A DNA stretch of 64,000 nt from Carnegiea gigantea. Taxonomy: Eukaryota > Streptophyta > Magnoliopsida > Caryophyllales > Cactaceae. The translations under genes were made by a program, and so were the position numbers. Within the stretch, counting starts at the first letter, position 1. The number at the start of each line of letters is the position of its first letter. The notes beneath the pieces are model-generated. The model was not told the DNA's origin and made no database searches. It saw only the letters and a list, made by a program, of their open reading frames with translations. The stretch lies in NCBI GenBank assembly GCA_029747015.1, contig JAKOGI010001257.1:124001-188000 (forward strand). Direction: 5' to 3'. Shown here piece by piece: positions 44,001 to 54,763 of the stretch.

Positions 44001-44118
44001 TCTGTCACTAAAGACTGCCAATCTTTGTTGTGGCCAAGTAGACTGTTCAGTGTAGGAGGAAAAGAATAAAACAGTCTTCTGAGTAGTGACCACCCTTACT
44101 CAAAACCAAATAAAAAAT
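41019..44118. other. Long stretch without recognised genes
   Basis: Some segments (41340-41580, 41690-41860, 42930-43120) have a more balanced base composition and short ORFs, but none shows a domain I know. They may be exons of the unit starting at 39097 or a decayed gene. No mobile element is recognised. Confidence 0.4.
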
Positions 44119-44367
44119 TAGAGTTGAGAAAATATGACCCCACACGATAATACGATACGATCCCCACCCAAAGTTGCTAAAAGAAACACAAACTCGACCC
44201 GAATCTAAACGAACCGATTTTGTCCCGAAATCGATATGATTTAATTGTTTAGTGTGAAAACTTATTATTTTTCAATTTTGAGCAAATCTAAACTATTTTT
44301 AAATTTGACACGAAATTGATCTGTTTATTAAATGGATTGACTCGTCCTGATCTTTTTTCCAACTCTA
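44119..44367. mobile_element. Short hAT-like MITE (249 bp)
   Basis: The ends are TAGAGTTGAGAAAA and, on the other strand, TAGAGTTGGAAAAA. The flanks TAAAAAAT and TAAAGAAT agree at seven of eight bases, as an aged hAT duplication. The interior (CGACCCGAATCTAAACGAAC and following) is homologous, in inverted orientation, to 50118-50358. Confidence 0.78.
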
Positions 44368-45150
44368 TAAAGAATGTGCATTTCAGACTTTCAGTGTAGC
44401 CAATTCACACCAAAAAAGGGGCCCCAAAAAACTGAACGAAACCAACCACTATTTAAAAAAAAAATAAATCTGCCAGTCGTTAGAGGCATCTGAATGAGAA
44501 CTCTTTTGATCTATATCTTCTTCTACGCCATTCTTATTCTTTTCTAAAAATCATTAATAAAAATTAGAATTATTTGGATGAATTATATAAAATTAAGAAT
44601 AAATGAGAGAGAGCTATTTGAAATGATAAATCAGAACAGTATAAAGAATTAGGCCCTATATTATTTAGCTTGTACTTCTAATTTAAAGTTAAACTGCCGT
44701 ATGTCGCTTCTTTACTCTCAATTTTATTGAATGCTACTCTTTCCTCTGATCAGATCTGACCATTAATTTCGTTCTCCTTCTTTTTTTTTTTAAAAAAAAA
44801 AAAATTAATCGAACTTGAAATAGGTAAGGAGATAAGACTTAATATGATATATGCAATCCTATTTTGTTCTATAAGACCATGAAACAACGAATCCTGATAA
44901 AGAAAAAAAACTTGTATAACCTCAAAACAAGCCTTATTTCAAGTTGGGCAAAATGAACAAATCTAAATCTTGATCCTATAGGAATAATGATGTACACACA
45001 TTTCAATTTTAAAGGAAAAAATTTTTAACCGTACCCCTTTGTTGGTGGATAAATTCAGGTAATTGAATCACCTACACTAAATTATTCCTGAAAATTGTGA
45101 CTTTAATTTGTATATATCTAGTCATGTTTGTAAATTTGTATGAGTATATT
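44368..45150. other. AT-rich intergenic DNA
   Basis: No gene recognised. There is a T/A homopolymer junction around 44782-44803. Confidence 0.5.
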
Positions 45151-45352
45151 TTTTTCAACTTATCATAAGTAACTTATTGATGATCAATGTTGATGAGTAT
45201 TACTTAATATTGATCACTGTTGATCGTGCTGGTAAGCGTTGATCGATACTGATCATGACTAAAATTGTGAGGAGGAAATATGTCTAAGGGTTAATGAATG
45301 TTGATTAGTATTAGTTGGTGCTATTGATAAGTACTTATAATAAGTTGAAAAC
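45151..45352. mobile_element. MITE of the CAACTTAT/GTTGATC family, copy A
   Basis: The ends TTTTTCAACTTATCATAAGT and ACTTATAATAAGTTGAAAA are inverted repeats of each other. The interior is built from GTTGATC-type words (TGTTGATCGTG, GCGTTGATCGATACTGATC). Relatives lie at about 46851-46985 (inside the cyclin gene), 52672-52835 and 52943-54231. Confidence 0.75.
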
Positions 45353-46490
45353 AAAAATGTCATATATGTGATATATCAAATACCACCATAGGGAGGATAT
45401 TCTTACAAATTCTGTATAACATTTAGAATTTTTTTAAGAAATAGGACTTCATTTACAACTGTATAGCTTTCTTTAAGGGTTTGTTTGTCTATAGTATATT
45501 GAACCTGCACATATTTCAATCTACTCATACTTATTTCAACTAGCTTTAATTCTCTTTCAAATTTGCTTATACTTGCTCTAACCTTCTAACGGTTCCGTTA
45601 AAATGCTGAAAACGAACCGTCCTATGCAGTCAACTAATCATATACATTGCGCCAAATCTGATTGTTATCGTAGCAGGAAGAGTTTATTTTATTTCATGGA
45701 GGCGATGGTGGATAGCATTCTATATTGGATTTCCAATATTCCTTATAATATGTAATTGCATGTTCTTGTTCACCAATAAGAGGCTGATCCCCAGAAGCAC
45801 CAAAAACCGAAGAGTCATGAACAGACACACAGTCAAACAAAGCCCTGCCTGACAGTACTTCGCAAAAAGCAGGTAGATTTCAGTCCCACTGACATAATAT
45901 TACATTACATGGGGAGAGAGACTATTTAATTGAAACCCCAAAAAAAAGCTCTACAACATTAATACAACCGGCCTTATTTCTTTTTCGTTTTTTTGTCTCC
46001 AAATAAAATTCTTTTTCATTGCTATTTTTTTTTTGTCCCGCCTCTCTTTGGATCCCTTAAAAGCCTAATCCTTTTCCCCTTTCTTTCTTTTTCCCCTAAA
46101 TAAAAAACAGACCTTGAGCATATATTTTAAATTTAAAAGAAAAAATAAGGCCAAAATAGACAAATTACACAAAGGAGAAAAAGCCTCTTCATTATTCTTC
46201 TTTGATTTTTTTTAAAATTTTTTTCGAGTTCTCAAAACCCATCTGCAACCCCGAATTTCATAATTATCAGTTGGCCATAGCTGCTAAAAGGTCTAATACT
46301 GTTTAACAGCCAGAATTTTGTTAATCTCTAATCAAACAAACAAGCCAACTATGTTATTCTTCCACTGCTACTTGTAATAATATTTTTCACAATTTCCTTT
46401 TCTTTAGTCCTTTCTTTTTAAAGCTTCTAGTTTTCTGATGATAATTAACCAGGCAAAATATGTCCCCTCCCCGCCTTTCTTTCCTTTTTT
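45353..46490. other. Intergenic DNA downstream of the cyclin gene
   Basis: No gene recognised. The part nearest the cyclin stop (about 46230-46547) may be its 3' untranslated region. Sequence at 45480-45600 has TTCAATCTACT words related to the TTGAAGT-repeat MITEs. Confidence 0.4.
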
Positions 46491-46499
46491 TTGGGGGTT

Positions 46500-46518
46500 G
46501 GGGGGGGGGGGGGGGGGG
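46500..46518. repeat. G19 homopolymer downstream of the cyclin stop codon
   Basis: Eight T, five G, two T and nineteen G lie about 30 bp beyond the cyclin stop. In the mRNA this would be a C-run and A-run in the 3' untranslated region. Confidence 0.85.
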
Positions 46519-46547
46519 AAGGTTTGTGTCTCTCTTCCTGGAAGTGT

Positions 46548-48742
46548 CTAAAAGTTCAAGCTCCTAGCCAGCTTCCTTCTCTTTGGAGCAGGGCCAGAGG
46601 CAGGGGCAGGACTACTGTGACATGATCCAGAAGGTGTAGATGCTTCAGATTCACTCTTATTGTAGCTCATGCATGCAGCATCAATCACCCCAATTGGACT
46701 GTGAGGCACTGATGTTGAACCACTTCCACTTGCTCCCTTACTTCTACTACTAAGTGTGAAATCATGGATCAGTTCTACACACTTCACCACCTTATCCTGC
46801 AAATCAAAACACAACACAACCAACTTTAGGGTAGTTTCCTTCCTCCATGATCGTAAGTAACTTATTATTGATAAATTCTAATAAATGCCGAAAAGTACTG
46901 ATCGATACTGATTAGCACATAACTAAGAAATGTGACTAATCAATATGAAATGATAACGATAAGTACTTGTCATAAGTTGTAAAGAAGAGGCCCTTGATCA
47001 AATCAGTTGATCAAAAAAATTATTCAAACTTTAAATGCACTTTTTGCTTTTTCTTTGGGTGAGTTGAAGCCACAGCTTTACCTGTTGTACATGGAGACTG
47101 AGAAAAGGAAATGCTTGAACAGAGTTTTCTGCTACTTGGGTCTCCTCTGTTAGGGAGATAGCCACTGCTGCTGCAATCTCTGATGGCCTGAATTCCAAGA
47201 AATCAATTCCTGCATTCAATTGTCTCACCCAATCAATACCACCTAAACACCACTTTCCATTTCTCTCTTCCTCTCTATCCCAACTAACCTTTTGAGAGCG
47301 AGAGAGTTTTAATGGTAAAAGAAGGGAGGCTTTGAGCAGTAGTGATAAGTGTATAATATACCTTTAATTGTGCTTAGAATGAGTTGGATGCATTGCAAGA
47401 TTAAAGTTCTTGGTGGCATTTGATGCCCATTTGTTTTGTAAAGGAAATAGTCAATGAAGGAAAAAGGTGTCACAGCTTGCATTCTCCACTTTAAGGTGCT
47501 CAGCACTAGAAGTTCCATTCTTTGTATGGTTTTGGCCTCAAATACAAACTTTGCTTCACCCACCTGCATATTGTTGTGATCCTCAAGTTATTATCCATTG
47601 ATTTCGCCATCAAATAACATCGATCATCTCAGATCCTGCTTCATCAGGATCAGGATTTTTGTTTTGTGAGCTTTTAGACGTCTTTTTTATCAGAATCGAG
47701 CTACTATTTGGCCATTTTCTGTTGCTTATTACCCTTCACAAAATGCAAGTTTCTTCACTAATGATTGATGAAACCATAGCTAAGTGTGAGACTCACCTGT
47801 AAATCTAAGGAGAGAGGAACTTCAGTTTCTTCCAATTTGGCTGCTAGTGATAGACAGGCAACAGCCAGCAATTGCACCATCCAAGCTTTGCCCTTCTGCA
47901 CATCCACAGCAACATCATGGATTAATGCACTGCTATGATTACTTGATTTACGTCCAAGCCAAAATTCCTGATATGATTAACTGATTAAGAATTGGCATAT
48001 GCTCTTAATAGTACTGTAATTAGAAACTTACAGGCAATTCATAAGCAGAAAGGAAGCGATCCAAGTAGTTTATAGCTAGACAGACACAGAGAGGTCCGAA
48101 GTTGTAGTGGGATTGAACCTGTTTAATCAACACCATGATCTTCATTAGCACTTTTAATCCATGAATCAATTTTAACACCAGGACAAACAAACACATAAAT
48201 AAAAATTATAAATCCATAAACTGCTAAAAAACAAAAAGAAAAAAGGATGACAATGTGGTTCATCCCTCACCCAAAAAAGAAAAAGAAAACGAAGATGAAA
48301 TAATTTAGATGATGAATCAGATCCGAATCCAAACACGGAAAGGACGCACCTTTTCAATCCAATGGATAGCCTGTTTTCTGGCCCCCAAATCCAAATCTCC
48401 ATTCCTTAATCTTTTCAAGTAACCAAGATTAGGCAAATGCTGGGTCTCCTTGTCAAACATGGATGTCAAACACTCCTCACTTTGTATTTGCAATTGCGTT
48501 GGTTCAAACCCGAACCCGAACCCAAACCCAGAACCCCTAGAAAGTGAAGACATAAATCTGTGATCTTGAATTTGACTACTGAGATTAAGATTTGGTTCAT
48601 CTGTATGCTGTTGCCAATTACTTATCTCCAAATCAACATCATCAACATCGACATCAACATCCCTATCAACATCGTCAAAAATGCTTTTGTCTTCCTCTGC
48701 GCATAATAGGCTTGTCTCTGCATACCCATAACTCATCGCCAT
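46548..48742 (-). CDS. D2/D4-type cyclin D, six exons
   Basis: Exons (minus strand) are 48742-48350, 48118-48032, 47895-47797, 47563-47362, 47209-47082 and 46796-46548. All junctions are GT/AG and lengths sum to 1158 nt, giving 385 aa plus stop. Residues 12-16 are LLCAE, the LxCxE motif that binds retinoblastoma-related protein. The cyclin box N-fold covers about 95-230 ([53 protein letters not shown]). The C-fold follows. The tail has [15 protein letters not shown], characteristic of CYCD2/CYCD4. It should pair with CDKA and promote G1/S entry by phosphorylating the retinoblastoma-related protein. The N-terminus has unusual Asp-Val ([10 protein letters not shown]) and Gly-Phe (GFGFGFGF) repeats. 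The C-terminus is Ser/Pro-rich with a basic PKRRKLAR stretch. Confidence 0.93.
46851..46985. mobile_element. CAACTTAT-family MITE in cyclin intron 5, copy B
   Basis: It lies within the intron 46797-47081. GTAAGTAACTTATTATTGAT on the left and GATAAGTACTTGTCATAAGT on the right correspond to the ends of copy A, and the interior has TACTGATCGATACTGATTAG. The termini are shorter than in copy A. It does not touch either splice site. Confidence 0.7.
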
Positions 48743-49030
48743 CTAATCTAATTAATGATGAATTTAGTAGGTTTTCTGTGTATCTTCGAAGATTGCAGAT
48801 AATAATAAGCAAAATCTCTTGAGATTGATTTGATACTGATAAGAAATAAAAGAATGATCTTTAGAAAAAGAATGAAAAAAATGGATGGTCTGAACTCTGA
48901 AGGGGATGTACTATATTACACTGAAGAAGAAGAAGAGGGGGCAAGAAGCAGTCTCAGTGTTTGTTTCAGAGACTGCTGGGATGAGTTTTGAGGGGGGTTT
49001 TGTAGGAGCAGAAGAAAGGAATGAGAGAGA
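48743..49030 (-). other. 5' untranslated region of the cyclin D gene
   Basis: On the minus strand this is a CT-rich leader with a CT repeat (GA repeat 49023-49043 on the plus strand). A long leader of this kind is common for D-type cyclins. The transcript start is inferred from the TATA-like box. Confidence 0.55.
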
Positions 49031-49042
49031 GAGAGAGAGAGA

Positions 49043-49056
49043 GGCATATAAATATT
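49043..49056 (-). promoter_or_regulatory. TATA-like box of the cyclin D gene
   Basis: The minus strand reads AATATTTATATGCC, placed about 310 bp before the ATG and directly upstream of the CT-rich leader. No other core promoter element is clearer. Confidence 0.45.
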
Positions 49057-49220
49057 TGGGTTATGGGGACGAGATTTTAGAATTGATTTGAGGGATTGAC
49101 AGACATACAGATGCAATACAGACTATACAGTAGATAGGGGAGATACATTACAGGAACTAGTGAGCCCAATTTACACGCACTCCACTCGTGCAGAGCGTAT
49201 GTTATATGATCCATTGATTT

Positions 49221-49464
49221 AGGGTCTTTGTTTTTTGGATTAATTTTAAAATATTAATTTTAATTTACTTCAATTTATAATTTAATTTATTTTAATTCAT
49301 TTCAATCTATTTTTACTATTAATCTAGTTTAATTTATCATATAAAAAAATTCAACTCATTCAATCTACTTCAATTCACCTCAACGTACTTCAACATATCT
49401 CAATCTACTTTAACCTATTTCACCTTTTTACCCACCTAATTTACCCACGAAAAGAACAGACCCT
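49221..49464. repeat. MITE-like TTGAAGT-repeat element, copy 4 (inverted)
   Basis: Begins AGGGTCTTTGTTTTTTGG and ends in the inverse of AGGGTCTGTTCTTTTCGTGG. The interior consists of TTCAATCTACTT / CACCTCAACGTACTTCAAC words, the reverse complement of those at 11186. It lies in the upstream region of the cyclin gene. Confidence 0.6.
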
Positions 49465-49496
49465 CAGTGGTGTAGATATTTTTTTGGTAGATCTTA

Positions 49497-49947
49497 TATT
49501 TCGTTTTTAGTTCGTGTTCGACAACAGCATTTTCGGTAGCGTTTAGTGTTTTGACCAGGTCAATACACTAATTAGTTAATTTTTAGTGTTCGGTAAACTA
49601 GTGTTTTGACTAGCATTTCAAGTAGTTGTTTAGCGTTTTAAGCGGTGTTTTTGATAAGTTAACAGTATTAACGTTTGACATTTAAAACTAGCGTTTCATT
49701 TTTTTTTTGGTCAAAAAAATCCTTTTAAAATTTTATCTTTGAAAATTATCTATATCTTTTTATGTCAATTTACATTAATCAGCCAGCATAACAGCTAAAT
49801 TTATCGAACATATTAGTTTCAACCGCTAAGCTAAACAGCTATTCGCTAACAGCTAAATTAGAAACGCAATTTGCTATCTAAACAACTATCCGCTACCTGA
49901 ACAGCTATCCGCTACATAAAGTGCTAACTTTGCCGAACAGGGCCTTA
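49497..49947. mobile_element. Non-autonomous DNA element with GTAGATCTTA direct repeats
   Basis: The 10-bp sequence GTAGATCTTA flanks it (49487-49496 and 49948-49957). Near the left end is AGTTCGTGTTCGACAACA; at the right end the other strand reads TAAGGCCCTGTTCGGCAAAG. The interior repeats AACAGCTATCCGCTA words. It is hAT-like in style. The true duplication may be 8-10 bp, and the left terminus may carry extra bases. Confidence 0.6.
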
Positions 49948-50117
49948 GTAGATCTTACATAGGATGGTTTATTAAAGATATTGTGGGGTCGTTTAATACG
50001 GTGACTTTTTATAATTTAAGGATTATCGATACAATCGTTTGCAGTAATTTTTATTAATCTACTAGTATGAGTTATCTGGAAATAGAACAATTCATCTTAG
50101 TATAAATGTTTTGTTTA

Positions 50118-50358
50118 TAGCTGTAAAATAGATCGGGTCGGGTCGACCCATTTAAAAAACGGGTCAATTTCGTGTCGGTCTTGAAAATAGCTTAGATTTG
50201 CTCAAAACTGAAAAATAACAAGTTTTCATACTAAACGGTCAAATCGTGTCGAATTCGGGTCGAAATCGGTTCAGTTCGGGTCGAGTTCGTGTTTCTCTCA
50301 GTAAATTCGGATCGAATTCAGGTCGATTATCGTGTCGTGTCAGACCTTTACGGCCCTA
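50118..50358. mobile_element. Short hAT-like element related to 44119-44367
   Basis: It starts TAGCTGTAAAATAGATC and ends in the inverse of TAGGGCCGTAAAGGTC. The interior (TTAGATTTGCTCAAAACTG, AAGTTTTCATACTAAACG, ATTCGGGTCGAAATCGG) is the reverse complement of the 44.2-kb element with moderate divergence. The target duplication is not clear. Confidence 0.65.
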
Positions 50359-52504
50359 TTTTCGTCACCATAAAACATCTACACAGTTATCCATTAAACA
50401 GTTTATCTTATCACAACCTTTTAATGAAGGTGACTCACGTTAGATTTTTTTTTTTTTTTTTTAAGTGGTTGTTAAACGACACTAATACTAATACTTGCGG
50501 TTTTTGCATTGCTTTGTGTTAAGTGCAGCGTGTAATATTGGGTCTCCTGTCTCGTGTTTTGTTCGTGTTTATTTTACGAGTTTCCTTTTTTTTCCTCATT
50601 GTTTTTGGCTTGGTGGATTTTGAGATTGTGATCATTATAAAAAGAGTAAAAATATAACTTCCAAGTATAGTATACAAAATATGGTAAATTCATGAAAAAA
50701 AAATATTTTTAAAGTGAGACTACATTAGTTGAATCCATTATACAAATCATTTGCATTAAACTATCCTCACCATTTTGTACGAAGAAATCCTTGTTGAGAT
50801 ATGTCTTCTGTATTATTGTTGTGTATTATCATCTCACTCTTGAACTTTCTATATATTTGAAAGCGGAATTACTTTTTCTTTAATTGGATAATTTTTACAT
50901 GTGCGCTTATAAAAGTATCTATTCGCAACAACAAATGATATTTAGCATAATCCTCGATCACATTTTGCAAATTATTTTCATATAATAAATGCTTTTCTTA
51001 TGGACTTTCCATTTGACTTAAATATTTTTTACAATATATACTATTTATTTATTTGTGAGTCTCGTTTGAGAGGAATTCAAAATAATTTTTAAAATTTTAC
51101 AACGTTTACTATTTATTTTTTATAATACAAACTTATTCTCAACTCTTCTTGAAGGTGTAAATTTCATTTCACGTCAAACTCGATTGAAGTAAAAACATGC
51201 AAGGGTATTTATTTTTAATGCAATTTTCATTATATGGCCTTAGAGTTGAACGCCAATGAATGCAAACTCTTCAAAAGATAATTTATCGTACACTAAAAAT
51301 ATATTAAACGGATTAAGAAAAAATGGTAACGATCACAACTATGAGATTAATTTTAGCCTTACGAATGTAAGACTGAGCACTAAATTTGAAGTTCTCACAT
51401 CATTTTGTGTTCTACATTGCATACATTGATTAAGTACTCCTAATTGCAGTACATCATGATTAAAACATACAAGTGATACAAGGATGATGCCAATCCCAAA
51501 ATCTTAGGATACCCCAAGGAAGATCGATTTCTCTACTCTGCATAATTCACCACACAATTTTCAAAGCAAGATTTGAGTTAAATAATCCGAAATCACTGGG
51601 TGTAAAAAAGAGAAAATGAAAGCAACAAGGTCAAAAAAAGTACAATAGGCACCCAATACTGGACACAACAATGTCATCATTTGACTAAGCAAGCTTAAAA
51701 CATGGGAAATGAACTGGCGGTCCAAGATGCTATTGTTTTACATGGAAGGCGGTGTAAATATAATGTTATCCGGTCAAAACGGAGCCTGCTTGTGGTTGCT
51801 TAAAAGTTAAAGCTGCCTTGCATTTACCTACTTCTTTTGGAGTTAATAATGGTGGTTTAATTTGTGAGTAGCTATATGAACTGAGGCACACTTAACTAGA
51901 GCATATAACGGTGTTTAGTAATAGAAGCTAAAATAGATGGCAGTTACCTTTCAATTCATCTTGAATCTTTAGACTTCATTCTTTACCGTTGGTTAAATTG
52001 TAAATTGTAAAACATAGCAAAAAAGTATGGAAAGTTGTAAAGAATGATAGAAAACACAAAATTTATATGAAATGGTTTCACGATGATTTATCGTAACACC
52101 ACCTATGTGACGATTTTTTTAAAAAAAAATTCAGGCGGCAATTCATGTGGGTGATTAGACATCTCGTGGTATAAGTTACTATAAGATAGTCTCACGCAAT
52201 ACTTATTATTGTAGGAAATTGTAAGGAGTTATATGCAGTTATAAAAGAAATTGCAAATTGGTGTAAGAAATTATAAGAAGCTACTACCTCTATCTCAAAA
52301 AATTTATCCATTTTTCCTTTTATGAAATTCCAAAATAAAGTCCCTTTTTATTATTCTTAGTATTAATAATATTCTCTTTCTTCTAGAATTAATTAGAAAA
52401 TATTACACTAAATAATGCACCCTTAAAAAATTTCATTCAGTATGCGAGATAAATTTTATAGGTTGGAGGGAGCATAATCATTGTAAGAAAATGTAAGTTT
52501 TACC

Positions 52505-52508
<4 letters not shown>
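50359..52508. other. AT-rich intergenic DNA
   Basis: No gene recognised. A T18 run lies near 50445. Sequence at 51900-52290 has repeated GTTGTAAAGAATG / TTGTAAGGAGTTATA words and could be another decayed MITE. Confidence 0.45.

Positions 52509-52558
<50 letters not shown>
52509..52558. repeat. AT dinucleotide microsatellite
   Basis: About 25 TA units without interruption. Confidence 0.95.
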
Positions 52559-52560
<2 letters not shown>

Positions 52561-52671
52561 GAGCAAGATATTATTTTCAATAGAATATTATCTTGAATGG
52601 AGATGGTGAATACCTTAACTGTAGTCACCTTGAAAGCTCCAACCAAAAACCCAATTGGGTAGGCCTATTTA

Positions 52672-52835
52672 CTTCGACTTATCATGAAGTAGTTTGTTGC
52701 CGATGAATGTCGCTAAGTGTTGATCAATGATAATAATATAATTATAATAAACAATCAAGTGTTATTGAATGTTGATTGATGCTTATGATTTTTGAACACC
52801 AATGATAGGTATTTATGATATATTGAAAATAATTA
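52672..52835. mobile_element. MITE of the CAACTTAT/GTTGATC family, copy C
   Basis: It starts CGACTTATCATGAAGTA and ends TATTTATGATATATTGAAAA. The interior AAGTGTTGATCAATGATAATA and GTTGATTGATGC matches copies A and D. Confidence 0.65.
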
Positions 52836-52942
52836 GCCTATAATCATAAGGGGAAAAAAAGAACATTGAATATTAGTTGTTGCTACACGACATGTGCTAT
52901 CACCTAGCAATAGCAAGATGATAATTATGACTTTTTTTTTTT

Positions 52943-54231
52943 CGAGTTCATCATGGGTAATTTATTGTTGATCAGTGATGATCAATAATAATAAGTGCTA
53001 ATTATGACCGCAATTATGAGTAGAAAATATGACTGTGTTTAGACATGACAAAAATTAATCCGGCCTGTAAATCCAACTCAAATCCGCTCGAAAATTTTGG
53101 GTTTTGAACATGTTTTTCGATCCGAACCCGAAATGTCTGCAAATTGGCAGGTCAGGCCCGACCCGAACCCGAATCCGCTTGACCCGAACATTATATTCAT
53201 AATTTTTGATTTTTCTCTAATTTATCCATCTCAACAAATAGTTTAAAAATACATTATATAATTATTGCATTTATTTACAAATTAAACAATAACAACCTTA
53301 TTTTTCTTCTCCATCCTCTAAAAATAATATTGTACACAATTTTTTAATGAAAAAACATTAAAAGTGAGTATAAAATTACATAAATTAACTGTCTAATCTT
53401 TAAAAAAAAGTTAATGTAAAAGAAGACAAACGTTAAAGATATGTAAGTCATACCATTATATACTTAGTTAAACAAATGTGTATAATTATTTTTTAAATTA
53501 ATTAATTTAGAATAATTTAAATTTTTGATGTTATAACTGCAAGATAATATATTGTGCTTCTTTTATTCAATTTTATTTAGTTTTCGTTCTAATTGGTCTT
53601 GATCTATGATGTTAGTGGTAGGAAAACGGCTAGCCGTACTTATATTGGGGTTGGCCAATTAATAAAGTTTTACCTGATTGAACATTGGTGGGTTAGTTAA
53701 TAAAAATATTAAATTATTAAATAGGTTATAAGCGGTCAAACGGCTACAACCTATTAAAATACTCTAGATGGGTTGTCCCATGAATGGCCGACCCGTTATT
53801 GACCTTCTTTCAATATATGGGTCGATCTACCCAAAGTTAAGTGGAGCTTGATTATTTGCCCGTTCGTACAAGATGTTCATATATTATAATAAAAGTTTGA
53901 ATATTTAAATATTCTTTTGAGAAATTATAATTATTATGCTTTTCCATTAAATAATGATAATTTTAAGTAATAAATATGTAGAATTTTTAATTTTGAAAAA
54001 AGAAAAATAACTCATATAAAAGGCGCTCTAAAACTGTTGGGTTGATCCGAAACCTGTAAAATCGAAATACACCCGCCCGTATTTTAATCGAACCCGAAAT
54101 ACAGCAGACTCTTATTTTACCTGAACACAAATACACCCGATTCGTACTTAACCCGCTCGCTCGAACTGACAAGTCTAACTGTGTTAACGAGTGTTGAATC
54201 TTGATTATAAGTATCTATAATAAGTGGAAAA
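52943..54231. mobile_element. CAACTTAT/GTTGATC-family MITE, copy D, interrupted by a hAT-like element
   Basis: The left half is 52943-53040 (GAGTTCATCATGGGTAATTT, then TGTTGATCAGTGATGATC). The right half is 54186-54231 (AACGAGTGTTGAATCTTG, then AAGTATCTATAATAAGTGG). Removing the hAT-like insertion at 53041-54177 and one copy of ACTGTGTT restores an order collinear with copy A (GGAAATATG-block followed by TTAATGAATGTTGATTAG). Confidence 0.75.
53041..54177. mobile_element. hAT-like non-autonomous element (1137 bp) with 8-bp duplication
   Basis: The perfect 8-bp duplication ACTGTGTT lies at 53033-53040 and 54178-54185. The left end is TAGACATGACAAAAATTAAT; on the other strand the right end is TAGACTTGTCAGTTCGAGCG. 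Both arms carry GACCCGAACCCGAA-type words. A central block (about 53625-53860) with CGGCTAGCCGT and GGGTTGTCCCATG may be a further nested piece. There is no transposase ORF. Confidence 0.88.
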
Positions 54232-54408
54232 CAACATACCCTTAATTAAAAGACAATACTCACAACATATACCCTGTAAGGGCCTTTTTTTTCCGCACAT
54301 AACGGAGGCTGGGCCTATTCTTTTCGCACGTAATGGAGGCTCTCATGCGTTTTCGTTCCTTCTCACTCTTTCTCATTTCTCACCAGGGTAGTGATATATG
54401 CCTTGTTG

Positions 54409-54763
54409 CAAGACACTCTTAAATGTCTTGCCTTATCATAAATTAACATGTTTTATAATTTAAAACCACAAATTTTTCAATAATTATACTTAATTATGAA
54501 TTGCTAACCTTAAATATTTGTGGCCTATGCCGACAAAATATTAAATGATACCCTAATCGGATTAACCATATCCGCGAGTATATAATATCTACGTATTTTA
54601 GAAATGTGACAAATGATGGATAAACAGATGATTTTATACAATTTATAAATTGTAATATGCTTCCACGATTCGATCCTATAATTTTTTTCAATTTAAAAAC
54701 ATAGTAGTATGACTTTTTAGTCAAAACAATACACTTATAAGGTGTCTTATAGTAAGACACTTA
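54409..54763. repeat. MITE with palindromic ends, copy 2 of 3 (inverted)
   Basis: On the minus strand it starts AGTGTCTTACTATAAGACAC, exactly as copy 1 at 1506. It ends with a GCAAGACACTCTTAAATGTC block. The interior is homologous to copies 1 and 3. Confidence 0.7.
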
